From Arthrobacter alkaliphilus (lineage in GTDB: Bacteria > Actinomycetota > Actinomycetes > Actinomycetales > Micrococcaceae), in the NCBI RefSeq assembly GCF_021483235.1, contig NZ_JAKEEC010000023.1, positions 1-64,000 of the forward strand: a stretch of DNA of 64,000 bases, in the 5' to 3' direction. Position 1 is the stretch's first letter, and every line of letters starts with the position of its first letter. Of the stretch, positions 35,618 through 44,331 are shown piece after piece. Position numbers and translations under genes: made by a program. The notes below the pieces were generated by a model. The model was given only the letters and a program-made list of their open reading frames with translations, did not search any database and had not been told where the DNA came from.

Positions 35618-37414
35618 CTACTTGCCGTACTGGGGTAATTGCGCAGGTGTTCCAGTGGATGGCGGAACGTTGTAGGTTCGCAGGACCTGGCCCATGACCG
35701 AGCGGAAAACCGGCCCTTGGGTGATGCCGTAAATGTTGCCCTTGGGCCGCTGGACAACCACCTCCACGATGAAGCGTGGATTGTCCATGGGCGCCATTCC
35801 AATGATGGATGCCGTGAAGCCGTCGAAGCCCGGCAGCCCGTCTTCACGGGGTGCTTCGGAGGTTCCTGTCTTGGCGCCTACCCGGTATCCGTCGATGCCG
35901 GCATCTTTCACTTCGCCCATGGTGACATTGCTCTCCAGGATGTCGCGGACCTGTTGGGCGGTCTGCTTCGTCACCACTTGGCGGGGATCCTTGGCCGGCA
36001 CCTTGGCTTCAACCCCGTCTGCTCCGACATAGCCGTCGATCAGCCGCGGTTGCAGCATCACGCCGTCGTTGGCGATGCTTTGGTAGGCACGGACGGTCTG
36101 CAGCGTGGATTGCGAAACGCCTTGGCCGAAAAGCACGGTGTACTGCTGGCGGTCGTCCCATTGCTCCGGTTTGGCGAGGATTCCGGAAGATTCGGCCGGT
36201 AGACCAATGTCCGGCGCCTGGCCGATGCCGAAGCGTTGGAGATAGTCGTAGCGCTGCTGCTTGCTCAGCCGGCTGCCGATCATCACGGTGCCCGTGTTCA
36301 TCGAATAGCCGAGGATGCCGGCGAGCGTCCTCTGTTCGGTACCGTGAACGAAGGCGTCGGTGAACGTCTGGCCGTCGATGGTCACGGCAGGCGGAATGGT
36401 GACGGTGTCCAGCGGGTTTGATTTGCCTTCATTGATCGCGGCGGACGCCGTGATCATCTTTTCGACCGAGCCGGGCTCGTAGGCAGCCGTCACCGACCGC
36501 ACCCCGCGGTCTGCGGCCGCCGCTTTGCCCGGGTCGTTGGGATCCGGGGCGTTCGTGTCCGCCATCGCGAGGAGGTTCCCGGTCTTGATGTCCTCGACGA
36601 CGATTGAGCCCCACTGTGCATTGAGCTGGTTGACCTGGGTCTGGATGGCCTGCTGCGCAAAGTACTGGATGTCCGTGTTCAGCGTCAGCTTGACGTCTTT
36701 GCCGTTGACTGCCGGCGTCAGCAGATCGGTCGCGACGGGGATACGAAGGCCGTCGGCGCCGATCTCGAAGACGCGCTTGCCGTCTTTGCCGCGCAGCAGT
36801 TCGTCCTGGGTCTGCTCGAGGCCGGCCTGCCCTGTCGTGCCGTCCTTGAGGAAGCCGATGACGCCCCCGGCGACGCTGCCGTTCGGATATACGCGCTTGC
36901 TGATGCCTTCCGAGACGATGCCCGGGATGTGGAGCTGGGATATCCGGTCTTCGAGATCGGGCTTCACTTCCTTGGCCACGATGTTGTATTTCTTATCGCC
37001 GGTCACGGCCTGCGTCACCTGGTTGACATCGATCCCCAGGGCGCTGGAAAGCTCTGCAATCCCCTCGGTCCTGGAGACCTTCTCGATGGCCTGGGTCCGG
37101 GTGTTGTAGCGGGAAAACTCAGGGGTATTGGTGTTGACCGTTTGGTCCACCACGATGTTGTAACGGATCACGCTGCTGGCAAGCACGGCGCCGTTGGCGT
37201 CAAGGATCTTGCCGCGTTCGGCCGGCAGGACGGTGGTTGTCAGCCGGTTCTTGTAAGCGGCCTCGGCCAGGCCGCCGACGTCCAGCCCCTGGACCAGGAA
37301 CAATTTGCCCCCGACCACCAGCAAAAGCGTCAGCATGATGCCAAGGCCGACGCGCAGGCGCGTCTTCGCCGCCGGCGTTCTCTTGTTCTTCGATTTGCCG
37401 GTTGTCTGACCCAC
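35618..37414 (-). CDS. ftsI: Septal peptidoglycan transpeptidase FtsI / PBP3
   Basis: 598 residues. One membrane anchor (LRVGLGIMLTLLLVVGGKLFLV, residues 20-41), a dimerisation/pedestal domain, then the transpeptidase with its three active-site motifs: SVEK (in YEPGSVEKMITASAAI), SMN (in GYSMNTGTVMIG) and KTGT (in VGAKTGTSEAP). It crosslinks septal peptidoglycan together with FtsW. No PASTA domains follow. The GTG at 37414 lies 55 bp after the ftsL-like stop. Confidence 0.97.
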   Translation of the reverse strand: MGQTTGKSKNKRTPAAKTRLRVGLGIMLTLLLVVGGKLFLVQGLDVGGLAEAAYKNRLTTTVLPAERGKILDANGAVLASSVIRYNIVVDQTVNTNTPEFSRYNTRTQAIEKVSRTEGIAELSSALGIDVNQVTQAVTGDKKYNIVAKEVKPDLEDRISQLHIPGIVSEGISKRVYPNGSVAGGVIGFLKDGTTGQAGLEQTQDELLRGKDGKRVFEIGADGLRIPVATDLLTPAVNGKDVKLTLNTDIQYFAQQAIQTQVNQLNAQWGSIVVEDIKTGNLLAMADTNAPDPNDPGKAAAADRGVRSVTAAYEPGSVEKMITASAAINEGKSNPLDTVTIPPAVTIDGQTFTDAFVHGTEQRTLAGILGYSMNTGTVMIGSRLSKQQRYDYLQRFGIGQAPDIGLPAESSGILAKPEQWDDRQQYTVLFGQGVSQSTLQTVRAYQSIANDGVMLQPRLIDGYVGADGVEAKVPAKDPRQVVTKQTAQQVRDILESNVTMGEVKDAGIDGYRVGAKTGTSEAPREDGLPGFDGFTASIIGMAPMDNPRFIVEVVVQRPKGNIYGITQGPVFRSVMGQVLRTYNVPPSTGTPAQLPQYGK

Positions 37415-37469
37415 GTCGATTCCTTGCTGCTTGCCTGGCTGTTTACCTGAAACTCAGGTCGGCTGGACG

Positions 37470-38153
37470 CTACTGCCCCGGCACCTTCTGCTGCGGGGCC
37501 GGGACCGAACCACCGTGGAGATCCACAACCGGCGGCTTCGGTGCCGCAGGAACCGCGGGTGCGGCAGGAACCGCGGGTGCCTGCGGTTTGGCCGGCGTCG
37601 AGTCGGCGGCACCGTTGGGCTTGCGGCCGTCCAGTGAATCATTCTTGGCGGGTGCAGGAGCTGCGACGCTGGACTGGCCCGCAACCGCAGGTGGAGCGAT
37701 GACGGCACCGGGGTTCTGCCCCTTGGTTGCCGGCGTCGCCTTTCCTGTGACCGTCAGGTTGTCCAGATCGATCTGGCCCGTGGCAGTGGAAGCTACCATT
37801 CCCAATTCTGCGGCCTTGGCGGCAAGATTCTGTGGAGCCTGGTAGTTCTGGACCTGTTGTGTCAGATCCTGGTTCTGCTTGTTCAGCGACGCGGCGTCAT
37901 TCCTGAGCTTGACAAGGTCGTATTGCGCCGTGGAAACGGAGATGTTGAGCACAAGAACAGTCAACAGGGCAGCTGCCAGCACGCCGAAGCAAAAGACGAC
38001 GAACGGAGTCCGGCGCCTCCCGGGGACACTCTGGACGAGCGAGAGCGGCGTCCGCGCCTTGCGGGTCGTGTCGCGTTCCGGCCCCCGGGCGGGCAGGGCA
38101 CGCGCAGTGTTCCCCACCGTGGTCGGCAGGACCTTCGCGCCAGCGGTGCTCAT
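37470..38153 (-). CDS. ftsL: FtsL-like divisome protein
   Basis: 227 residues. A cytoplasmic N-terminus of about 48 residues, one membrane helix ([23 protein letters not shown]), then a coiled coil ([28 protein letters not shown]) and [12 protein letters not shown], the typical FtsL/DivIC end of helix. A low-complexity Pro/Ala tail of about 100 residues follows ([15 protein letters not shown]), encoded by short GC-rich direct repeats. Sequence alone is weak, but topology and the slot between rsmH and ftsI identify it (Rv2164c position). It overlaps rsmH by 4 bp. Confidence 0.87.
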   Translation of the reverse strand: MSTAGAKVLPTTVGNTARALPARGPERDTTRKARTPLSLVQSVPGRRRTPFVVFCFGVLAAALLTVLVLNISVSTAQYDLVKLRNDAASLNKQNQDLTQQVQNYQAPQNLAAKAAELGMVASTATGQIDLDNLTVTGKATPATKGQNPGAVIAPPAVAGQSSVAAPAPAKNDSLDGRKPNGAADSTPAKPQAPAVPAAPAVPAAPKPPVVDLHGGSVPAPQQKVPGQ

Positions 38154-39148
38154 GCTGTTCTCCTCGCTTTGATGCGCTCCACGGCCCGCAGGCGGGCGGA
38201 TGCCGCACGCGGGTTTTCGGCGATTTCTTCAGGTGTGGGCACTTCCGTGCCTTTGGTCAGGGTCTTGAATTCCGGTTTGTGTTCCTCCAGCTCCACGGGG
38301 AAGCCGAGCGGAGCCGACGACTTGGACCTGGACTGGAATACCGACTTGACGATCTTGTCTTCGAGTGAGTGGTAGGACATCACCACGACGCGTCCGCCCA
38401 TCGCCGTGGCCGAGAGAGCTGCAGGTACCGCTCTCTCCAGGACGTCGAGTTCCTCGTTCACTTCAATCCGCAAGGCCTGGAAAGTCCGCTTTGCCGGATG
38501 CCCCCCGGACTTCGCCGCCGCCGCAGGGACAACTCCGCGGATCTGTTCGACGAGTTCACCGGTGGTGGAGAAGGGCTTGACCGCCCTCGCCGTAACGATG
38601 CGGTTTGCGATCCTGCCGGCAAACTTCTCTTCGCCCCACTTGCGGATAATCCGCACCAGGTCTTCTTCGGAATAGGTGTTAACGACGTCGGCAGCAGTCT
38701 GCCCGCGGCTTGTGTCCATCCGCATATCCAGCGGGGCGTCGTAAGAGTAGGCGAAGCCGCGCTCCCGCTCGTCCAGTTGGAGGGAGGACACACCGAGGTC
38801 CATGAGGATGCCGTGGACTTCCGCGATACCGAGCCCGGCGATAACATCTTCGATTTCGTCGTAGACGGCATGAACCAGGTCTATGCGGTCCGCGAAGGGT
38901 TCAAGGCGCGCACCGGCGAGGTCCAAGGCCTCTTCATCCCGGTCAATGCCGACCAGGTGCAGGTCGGGGAACCGTTGCAGCATCGCTTCGGAGTGGCCGC
39001 CCATGCCCAACGTGGCATCGATGACGACGGGCGTTTCGCCACGCTTGCGGGCGGCCTCAAAACCGGGTGCCAACAAGTTGATGCACCGGTCCTTCAGAAC
39101 CGGCACATGCCGCTCCGAGGTTGGTCTTGGCGCGTCTTGCTCCTCCAT
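38150..39148 (-). CDS. rsmH: 16S rRNA (cytosine-1402-N4) methyltransferase
   Basis: 332 residues. [15 protein letters not shown] at the N-terminus, the SAM-binding [31 protein letters not shown] and [23 protein letters not shown] are signatures of RsmH/MraW. It methylates N4 of C1402 in the ribosomal P site. It begins at the ATG at 39148, 184 bp after the mraZ stop. Confidence 0.98.
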   Translation of the reverse strand: MEEQDAPRPTSERHVPVLKDRCINLLAPGFEAARKRGETPVVIDATLGMGGHSEAMLQRFPDLHLVGIDRDEEALDLAGARLEPFADRIDLVHAVYDEIEDVIAGLGIAEVHGILMDLGVSSLQLDERERGFAYSYDAPLDMRMDTSRGQTAADVVNTYSEEDLVRIIRKWGEEKFAGRIANRIVTARAVKPFSTTGELVEQIRGVVPAAAAKSGGHPAKRTFQALRIEVNEELDVLERAVPAALSATAMGGRVVVMSYHSLEDKIVKSVFQSRSKSSAPLGFPVELEEHKPEFKTLTKGTEVPTPEEIAENPRAASARLRAVERIKARRTA

Positions 39149-39332
39149 GCGGCCTCCTCAGAGCTGAATCGTTCGTCCGGCTGTCAGTTTCGTGCTGAGT
39201 GGTCGCTTCTTGAGCCGGATCCCCATCCGCGCCTATCGCAGCGTCCGCCTGGCTCCGGGGAAGGTGAGCCAGGAAAACGATGTGATGGGCGGCTGGAGAT
39301 CCCGTCCAAGAAGCGTTACTGCGTCCCGGTTT

Positions 39333-39764
39333 CTAAATGAACCCGGGAAGGTTGTCGTCGTCGGTCTCCGAGAAGGCGGCTTCCTTCTCGGCCAAGTACT
39401 CATCCCAAGCCTGGGCATCCCAGATCTCTGCGCGGGTTCCGGCGCCGATGACCGCCAATTCCCGCTCAAGACCTGCATAGCTCCGGAGCGCCGGCGGAAT
39501 CGTCACGCGCCCCTGCTTGTCAGGTACCTCGTCAGAGGCTCCGGACAGGAAAACCCGGATGTAGTCACGAGACTGCTTGGAGGAGATGGGGGCCTCCCGC
39601 ATGGATTCGTGAATACGTTCGAATTCCCGCTGGCTGAAGACGTAGATGCAACGTTCCTGGCCCCTTGTGAGCACCAAGCCGTCAGCAAGTTCCTCGCGGA
39701 ACTTGGCGGGAAGGATGATCCGGCCCTTTTCATCCAGACGCGGAGAATGCGTGCCAAGAAACAC
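39333..39764 (-). CDS. mraZ: Division and cell wall cluster regulator MraZ
   Basis: 143 residues from the GTG at 39764 ([22 protein letters not shown]); the frame continues upstream but the family always starts here. It contains two AbrB-like swapped-hairpin repeats, [13 protein letters not shown] and [15 protein letters not shown]. MraZ forms a ring-shaped oligomer that binds repeated sites in its own promoter. Such repeats are seen at 39810-39845. It is the first gene of the long minus-strand cluster. Confidence 0.96.
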   Translation of the reverse strand: MFLGTHSPRLDEKGRIILPAKFREELADGLVLTRGQERCIYVFSQREFERIHESMREAPISSKQSRDYIRVFLSGASDEVPDKQGRVTIPPALRSYAGLERELAVIGAGTRAEIWDAQAWDEYLAEKEAAFSETDDDNLPGFI

Positions 39765-39809
39765 TGGCCCACCGCCCCATCTGTAAAGGTGCCCGTATCT
39801 GCCCCACGC

Positions 39810-39845
39810 CGCCACTACCCTCTTACTTGCTCCACTTTACTCCAC
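39810..39845 (-). promoter_or_regulatory. MraZ-type repeated operator upstream of mraZ
   Basis: On the minus strand GTGGAG occurs at 39845-39840 and 39835-39830 and GTGGCG at 39815-39810, that is at exact 10-bp phases. AAA/AAG spacers follow the first two. A further GTGGAG lies at 39887-39882. MraZ is known to bind tandem short G-rich repeats about one helical turn apart ahead of its own gene. Confidence 0.7.
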
Positions 39846-39983
39846 AAGTCCCCACAGTCAACGCAATCCGGCGTGTTTCGGCTCCACTTTCGATCGCAGG
39901 AGCCTGAAAACGCGCGGATCCAAGGAGTGGTGGGATGTGGAGGGAACGCGATGGCCATGTGGAGGGGATGCGGGTTTAAATGC

Positions 39984-40014
39984 GAAAAGACCCGATATTC
40001 GGGTCTTTTCGCAA
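39984..40014 (-). terminator. Terminator of the DUF3040 gene
   Basis: GCGAAAAGACCCGA (39984-39997) and TCGGGTCTTTTCGC (40001-40014) form a 14-bp perfect stem with a 3-base loop and A/T-rich flanks on both strands. It lies 38 bp after the DUF3040 stop and insulates the mraZ promoter region. Confidence 0.85.
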
Positions 40015-40051
40015 TCAGGCCGGAGCCTGGTGGTGCAATGTGGAGGGGCGC

Positions 40052-40417
40052 TCAGCTCTCCTCGCCGCGGCGGCGCTCGTCCCAGCGTTCTTCAAGGTTG
40101 CTCATGAACGAGTTCTTCGTTTTGCCTGGCTTGCCGCTCCTCGACTTCCCCACTGCGGCCCTTCTCAGGGTGGCAAAGTACACGCCGGCACCCATCACAA
40201 TGAAGCCCAGCACGCCAAGGAAGATGTTCTGCAAGGACACGCCAACCAGCAACAAGAGAATTCCGGCGATAGTGCCTAGAACGCCGATAACGATGTGCCT
40301 GGTCGACCATGATCGAATGGGGTCGGAGCCCATTGAATTGGCAAACTTTGGATCGTCCTCATGCAGTTGCTTCTCGAGTTGCTCGAGAAGCTTCTGTTCG
40401 TGCTCCGATAGGGGCAT
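40052..40417 (-). CDS. DUF3040 family membrane protein
   Basis: 121 residues from the ATG at 40417 (MPLSEHEQKLLEQLEKQL), preceded by AAAGGAGG; the frame upstream is not coding. The MPLSEHEQ(K/R)xLxQ(L/M)E opening defines the DUF3040 family. Two membrane helices follow in the middle (HIVIGVLGTIAGILLLLVGVSL, LGVLGFIVMGAGVYFATL) and the C-terminus is basic. The function is unknown. Its place between dinB and mraZ is conserved in actinobacteria. Confidence 0.9.
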   Translation of the reverse strand: MPLSEHEQKLLEQLEKQLHEDDPKFANSMGSDPIRSWSTRHIVIGVLGTIAGILLLLVGVSLQNIFLGVLGFIVMGAGVYFATLRRAAVGKSRSGKPGKTKNSFMSNLEERWDERRRGEES

Positions 40418-40625
40418 CGCGACCTCCTTTAGTCGGCCAGCGCCTGGATACGCCGCGGCCGTCGCCTCTGTTTCCCTACAACGGACGAACCGAAAAAAGG
40501 GTTCCCGAAGACCGTGTCTTTTGAACCCGGCCTCACGGAACAGACGCAACCTGGCAATTTATCCAGACGGTCTAAATCTGTGTATCTCTAGGATAGTTTG
40601 TTGGCCGCTGTTCTGAAAGGGACGC

Positions 40626-40648
40626 CGGAGGGCGTACGGGGCCCTCCG
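40626..40648 (-). terminator. Weak hairpin after dinB
   Basis: CGGAGGGC (40626-40633) pairs with GCCCTCCG (40641-40648), directly after the dinB stop. The following minus-strand sequence (CGTCCCTTTC) has a poor T-run. Confidence 0.5.
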
Positions 40649-40650
40649 CG

Positions 40651-41919
40651 CTAGGAAGGTGCTGGCCTGTCGGGCTCCGCCTGCGGCTCCAGAAGCGCCG
40701 CGGGAAGGACAGTCTTGCTGCCGAACCGCTCGGCGACACGGTCAAGCGCTTGTTCGGCCGCCCGCCAGTTGTCGTCCCTGCGGTCGAAGCTCAACTGCAA
40801 CGAGGCGTGTTCCGCAGCTTCGAGCTGCTCGGCCCTGACTCCTACAAGGCGCACACTCATCCCGCGTTCCCCCAAAGACTCCAGCAACTGGCTTGCCACC
40901 TGATAGATCAACTGGGCGCTGTCGACGGGCGTATGCATTGTCTTGCTGCGGCTGATCGTCGAGAAATCGGCATATCGCAGCTTCAGCGCAATGGTCCTGG
41001 CCAGCAGTCCGGCTGTCCGGAGCCGGGTCGCGGTTCGGTGGGAGAGCCTGAGTAACTCGCGGTGCAGGAGCGCGTCATCCGGGGTGTCAACCGCGAATGT
41101 TTCCTCCGAGCCTATGCTCTTCTCGAGCCGGACAGGCGTGACCGGCCGCGGGTCCAAACCCATCGACAATCTGTGGACGTGCTCCCCCGAAGCTCCCAGG
41201 ACTTTTTTCAAGGAAGAAAGCGGCGTTGCCGCTACGTCAGCCACGGTGCGGATCCCCAGCCGGGCGAGGACATCGGCGGTCTTGGCACCGACTCCCCACA
41301 AGGCGTTTACGGGCAGGCTATGCAAATAGGCGACAGTCTGCCCTTCCTCAATAAGCAGGAGGCCGTCGGGTTTGCAGCGCGTCGAGGCGATTTTTGCAAC
41401 GAACTTGTTGGCCGCGATTCCCACGGAGGCGGTGATTCCCAGTTCGGAAGCGACGCGGCTCCGAATCAGCCGGCCAATCTGGAGAGGCGGACCAAGCCGC
41501 CTGATGGCGCCACCGACGTCGAGGAACGCTTCGTCGACGCTCAGGGGCTCCACGAGGTCTGTTATCGATTCGAATATGCCCATCAACTGCCGGGACACCT
41601 CGTAGTAAAGGCTGTGGCGCGGTTCGATAATGACCGCTTGGGGGCACAGCCGCATGGCGTTGGCCATGGGCATGGCGGACTTCACACCCAGCGCGCGCGC
41701 TTCGTAGGAGGCTGACAAGACAACCGAGCGATCCACGGGGAAGCCGACAATAACGGGTTTCCCTTTGAGCTCAGGCCGGGTACGCAATTCCACCGAGACA
41801 AAGAAGGCATCCATGTCCACGTGGAGGATGCTGGTGCGCCTCAGTTCCCGCAGAGCAGCGGGGTCCGGGGCGAATGCCCGTCCGGGGCCCCGCCCGTTGT
41901 TCTCCGCTTGTGGTCTCAC
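40651..41919 (-). CDS. dinB: DNA polymerase IV (Y family)
   Basis: 422 residues. It is a low-fidelity translesion polymerase. The catalytic carboxylates are in LHVDMDAFFVSVELRTRP and PLSVDEAFLDVGGA; ASYEARALGVKSAMPM and the helix-hairpin-helix GVGAKTADVLARLGIRTVADVA are also typical. The C-terminal little-finger domain and a beta-clamp-like tail follow. I found no LexA-type box in the 96 bp upstream, so SOS control is not supported by the sequence. Confidence 0.96.
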   Translation of the reverse strand: MRPQAENNGRGPGRAFAPDPAALRELRRTSILHVDMDAFFVSVELRTRPELKGKPVIVGFPVDRSVVLSASYEARALGVKSAMPMANAMRLCPQAVIIEPRHSLYYEVSRQLMGIFESITDLVEPLSVDEAFLDVGGAIRRLGPPLQIGRLIRSRVASELGITASVGIAANKFVAKIASTRCKPDGLLLIEEGQTVAYLHSLPVNALWGVGAKTADVLARLGIRTVADVAATPLSSLKKVLGASGEHVHRLSMGLDPRPVTPVRLEKSIGSEETFAVDTPDDALLHRELLRLSHRTATRLRTAGLLARTIALKLRYADFSTISRSKTMHTPVDSAQLIYQVASQLLESLGERGMSVRLVGVRAEQLEAAEHASLQLSFDRRDDNWRAAEQALDRVAERFGSKTVLPAALLEPQAEPDRPAPS

Positions 41920-42015
41920 AAGGAAATCCTATGCCGCAGCACTGGTTACTGGTGGCCGCAACCGGCGCCCTAAACTGGAGGCAGCATCCGGCGTCGTCCC
42001 CAGGAGGAAATCCCT

Positions 42016-42549
42016 GTGAAGCTCTTTGGAAAGCCTCAACCCGTCATCCTTGCCTTGTTGGCCACGGGCGTCGCGTTGACCATCTCGGCTTGCGGGTCGT
42101 CCCCGGCAGGCACGGCATCCCAAGGGGCGGCACCAACATCGTCCGGGACATCCGCCGCTTCGGCAAGCCCCGCACCGGCCACCGCGACCAAGGCTCCCTC
42201 AGGAGCTTCGGCTGCGGTCAACTCCCTCGTCCCGGGATTCCCGCAGCAACTAATTCCCTTGATGCCCAACGCAGCTGTGGAATCCAGCAGTTTCGACAAG
42301 ACCTCCTCCCCGGCCTCGGTGGCATTGGTCGGCACCATTGCATCCCCCTCTGACGCGGTCGTGGCGTTTTACACCTCCGCGCTCACCGCGCAAGGCTTTA
42401 AGGAACTGCCGGGCAGCACTGTGGGAAGTATCAAATCGAAAGATTTCCTGCGTGGCGACAATGAAACGGTGAATATCTCCGTGGTGGAAGCCGCGGGCAA
42501 ATCCACGTTCACCATCGGTGCCAACGTGGCCGCCGGGTCAATCAAGTGA
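42016..42549 (+). CDS. Putative lipoprotein
   Basis: 177 residues. The signal peptide is MKLFGKPQPVILALLATGVALTISACGSS with lipobox ISAC, so the mature protein should be lipid-anchored at Cys28 or thereabouts and processed by LspA (encoded at 19568). A Ser/Ala/Thr/Pro-rich linker of about 35 residues precedes a compact domain of about 110 residues (AVVAFYTSALTAQGFKELPG...) resembling small extracytoplasmic alpha/beta domains. I do not recognise the family. Its stop overlaps the start of the polyprenyl synthase gene (GTGA), so the two are coupled. Confidence 0.85.
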   Translation: MKLFGKPQPVILALLATGVALTISACGSSPAGTASQGAAPTSSGTSAASASPAPATATKAPSGASAAVNSLVPGFPQQLIPLMPNAAVESSSFDKTSSPASVALVGTIASPSDAVVAFYTSALTAQGFKELPGSTVGSIKSKDFLRGDNETVNISVVEAAGKSTFTIGANVAAGSIK

Positions 42550-43637
42550 CCGCGGAGGACCTGGCTTCGGAACAGAGCCGTTTTGTGGCCGACGTGGCCG
42601 TTAAACTCAACGGTTTCCTTGGGGTGCACCAAGAAACCATGGCCACCATCTCCCCCGATGTCGCTCCCCTCATGAGTTCAATCACGAGCCTTGTGACAGG
42701 TGGCAAGCGGCTCCGGGCTTTGATGTGCTACTGGGGGTGGCGGGGTGCCGGAGGTGAGGCCGCACACCCGGACATCATCGCCGCCGGCTGCGCCTTGGAA
42801 CTCTTCCAAGCTGCAGCCCTGATACACGATGACATCATCGACCGCTCTGATACCCGTCGCGGCGGTCCGAGTGTGCACCGGCGGTTCAGCCAGCTCCATG
42901 AGGCCGAAGGCTGGGCCCTGGACAGCGAACGCTTTGGACACGCAGCTGCGATCCTCACCGGGGACCTCTGCCTCTCGTTCAGCGAGGAGGCGTTCGCGGA
43001 CATTGGTGGCCGGGCTGCTTCAGGCACGGACGCGCGGCGGATCTTCAACCTGATGCGCGCCGAGGTCATGGCGGGTCAATACCTGGACATCCTGGAGGAA
43101 GTTGCAGGTCCTGTGCGGGACCGTGCGGGCGCCGTCCGCCGCGCGCAGTCCATCATCCGATTCAAGTCGGCGAAGTACTCAACGGAACACCCGCTGGCCC
43201 TCGGGGGCGCCTTGGCAGGCGCCGGCGAAGAGCTCCTTCAGGGCTATTCCGCTTTCGCGTTGCCCCTTGGCGAAGCCTTCCAGCTCCGCGACGACGTCTT
43301 GGGGGTTTTCGGTGACCCCGGCACCACTGGAAAACCCGCGGGAGATGACCTCCGCGAAGGCAAACGGACCGTACTCGTGGGATTCGCGATCAACCAGGCC
43401 GGTGCTGCTGATTCGAGCTACATCGACACCATGCTTGGACGGCAGGACCTGGGAGCCGCAGAGGTTGCCGAGATCAGGCGGATCATCGTGGATTGCGGAG
43501 CGCTCGAAGCCACCGAGGCGATGATCGAGGACCTCAGCAACGAAGCTTTCGAGGCCCTGGAACGCCTCCCCCTGGCCGACCTCCCGCTTACCGCGCTCAG
43601 GCAGTTGGCCGAAGCCGCAGTCAGCCGCGCCTCATGA
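42546..43637 (+). CDS. Polyprenyl diphosphate synthase (trans-isoprenyl, IdsA/GrcC type)
   Basis: 363 residues. It condenses isopentenyl diphosphate with allylic diphosphates to make medium- or long-chain prenyl diphosphates. The first aspartate-rich motif is LIHDDIIDRSDTRRGGPSVH and the second is LRDDVLGVFGDPGTTGKPAGDDLREGKRT. RALMCYWGWRGAG replaces the usual GGKRLRP-type start, which is present just before as TGGKRLRAL. The chain length (quinone or carotenoid precursor) cannot be judged. Its neighbours match the mycobacterial idsA2-Rv2175c-pknL region. Confidence 0.93.
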   Translation: MTAEDLASEQSRFVADVAVKLNGFLGVHQETMATISPDVAPLMSSITSLVTGGKRLRALMCYWGWRGAGGEAAHPDIIAAGCALELFQAAALIHDDIIDRSDTRRGGPSVHRRFSQLHEAEGWALDSERFGHAAAILTGDLCLSFSEEAFADIGGRAASGTDARRIFNLMRAEVMAGQYLDILEEVAGPVRDRAGAVRRAQSIIRFKSAKYSTEHPLALGGALAGAGEELLQGYSAFALPLGEAFQLRDDVLGVFGDPGTTGKPAGDDLREGKRTVLVGFAINQAGAADSSYIDTMLGRQDLGAAEVAEIRRIIVDCGALEATEAMIEDLSNEAFEALERLPLADLPLTALRQLAEAAVSRAS

Positions 43638-43678
43638 ATTCTTTCGTAACTCCACGTTAACGACAGTCGAAATATTGC

Positions 43679-43744
43679 CCTTAAATACAGTGGCAAATAG
43701 AGTGGCGGCGGTCAGACTGCTGATCGCCGCCACTGTATTTAAGG
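43679..43744. terminator. Nested, mutually exclusive inverted repeats between convergent genes
   Basis: Outer arms 43679-43694 and 43729-43744 are a 16-bp perfect inverted repeat (CCTTAAATACAGTGGC and its complement). An inner 14-bp hairpin with a G-T wobble uses 43702-43715 and 43720-43733. The two structures share 43729-43733, so only one can form fully. The inner hairpin is flanked by TGTATTT on one strand and TCTATTT on the other, giving a bidirectional terminator for the prenyl synthase and Rv2175c-like genes. Confidence 0.8.
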
Positions 43745-43754
43745 CAGGAGTCCC

Positions 43755-44108
43755 TTACCAGGCTAGCGACTGCGCCCTGCGCCGGATTTCAGTTTTGCGC
43801 CCTTCGCGGAGCGCATCGACAGGACGGCCACCCAGCGACTCGTCCGGAGTGAAAAGCCACACGATGAGCTCCTCATCCGTGTACCCGGCGTCGCCGAGCA
43901 CTGCGATGGTGCCCTTCAGGCTCTCCACCACATGACCGTCCTGGATAAAGAGAGCGGGAATCGAACGGATGTTGCGTTCGCCCACTCTCACCGCCACCAC
44001 TGCACGCTCATCCAGAAGACCGTGGACCTTGGTGATCGAAACGTTCAGCAGCTCTGCCACATCGGGCAGCGGCAGCCATTCGGAAACGAGGCTTTCTACA
44101 TTACTCAC
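43755..44108 (-). CDS. Rv2175c-like DNA-binding protein (winged/HTH), kinase-substrate family
   Basis: 117 residues. An N-terminal helix-turn-helix (LPLPDVAELLNVSITKVHGLLDERAVVAVRVG) is followed by the Rv2175c C-terminal domain (VVESLKGTIAVLGDAGYTDEELIVWLFTPDESLGGRPVDALREGR). In Mycobacterium tuberculosis the homologue binds DNA and is phosphorylated by PknL near its N-terminus; here the N-terminal 10 residues contain serines but no threonine. A PASTA kinase gene lies 1.7 kb away, echoing the Rv2175c-pknL pairing. Confidence 0.9.
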   Translation of the reverse strand: MSNVESLVSEWLPLPDVAELLNVSITKVHGLLDERAVVAVRVGERNIRSIPALFIQDGHVVESLKGTIAVLGDAGYTDEELIVWLFTPDESLGGRPVDALREGRKTEIRRRAQSLAW

Positions 44109-44229
44109 GGATCAAGATTGCCACGCCGCGCGCTTTGCGCCTAGCCGGAGGAGGCGGGTACGCGCGGAATTTGCGTCCCGAATTGCCCAAGATCGAATGC
44201 AGGCGGATTTCTTGTGCGGAATCGAAAAA

Positions 44230-44263
44230 TGTGAGAGATTCACATTGATCACATTTGCATCAA
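44230..44263 (+). promoter_or_regulatory. Dyad-rich AT-rich promoter region of the LysM/transglycosylase gene
   Basis: TGTGA-n5-TCACA (44230-44244) resembles a Crp/GlxR half-site pair but with 5 rather than 6 bases between the arms. TTGAT (44245-44249) and ATCAA (44259-44263) form a second dyad. TTGATC followed after 16 bp by TAACTT could be -35/-10. The region is clearly richer in A+T than its surroundings. Confidence 0.4.
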
Positions 44264-44331
44264 CACTAACTTTAGTAACATTGGCAACAGCGGCATCCCC
44301 GACATCCGCTGCTGAGATGAGGATTGCTCCC

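Noticed and set aside
37540-37600. Short direct repeats in the ftsL tail
   Set aside because: They encode the Pro/Ala linker (VPAAPA) and are ordinary low-complexity coding repeats, not a mobile or regulatory element.
41920-42015. Possible LexA box before dinB
   Set aside because: I searched for a TCGAAC-n4-GTTCGA type dyad and saw none.
43969-44331. N-terminal extension of the LysM gene to 43969
   Set aside because: The extension overlaps the Rv2175c-like gene and the AT-rich promoter. The ATG at 44332 has GAGG and a proper signal peptide.
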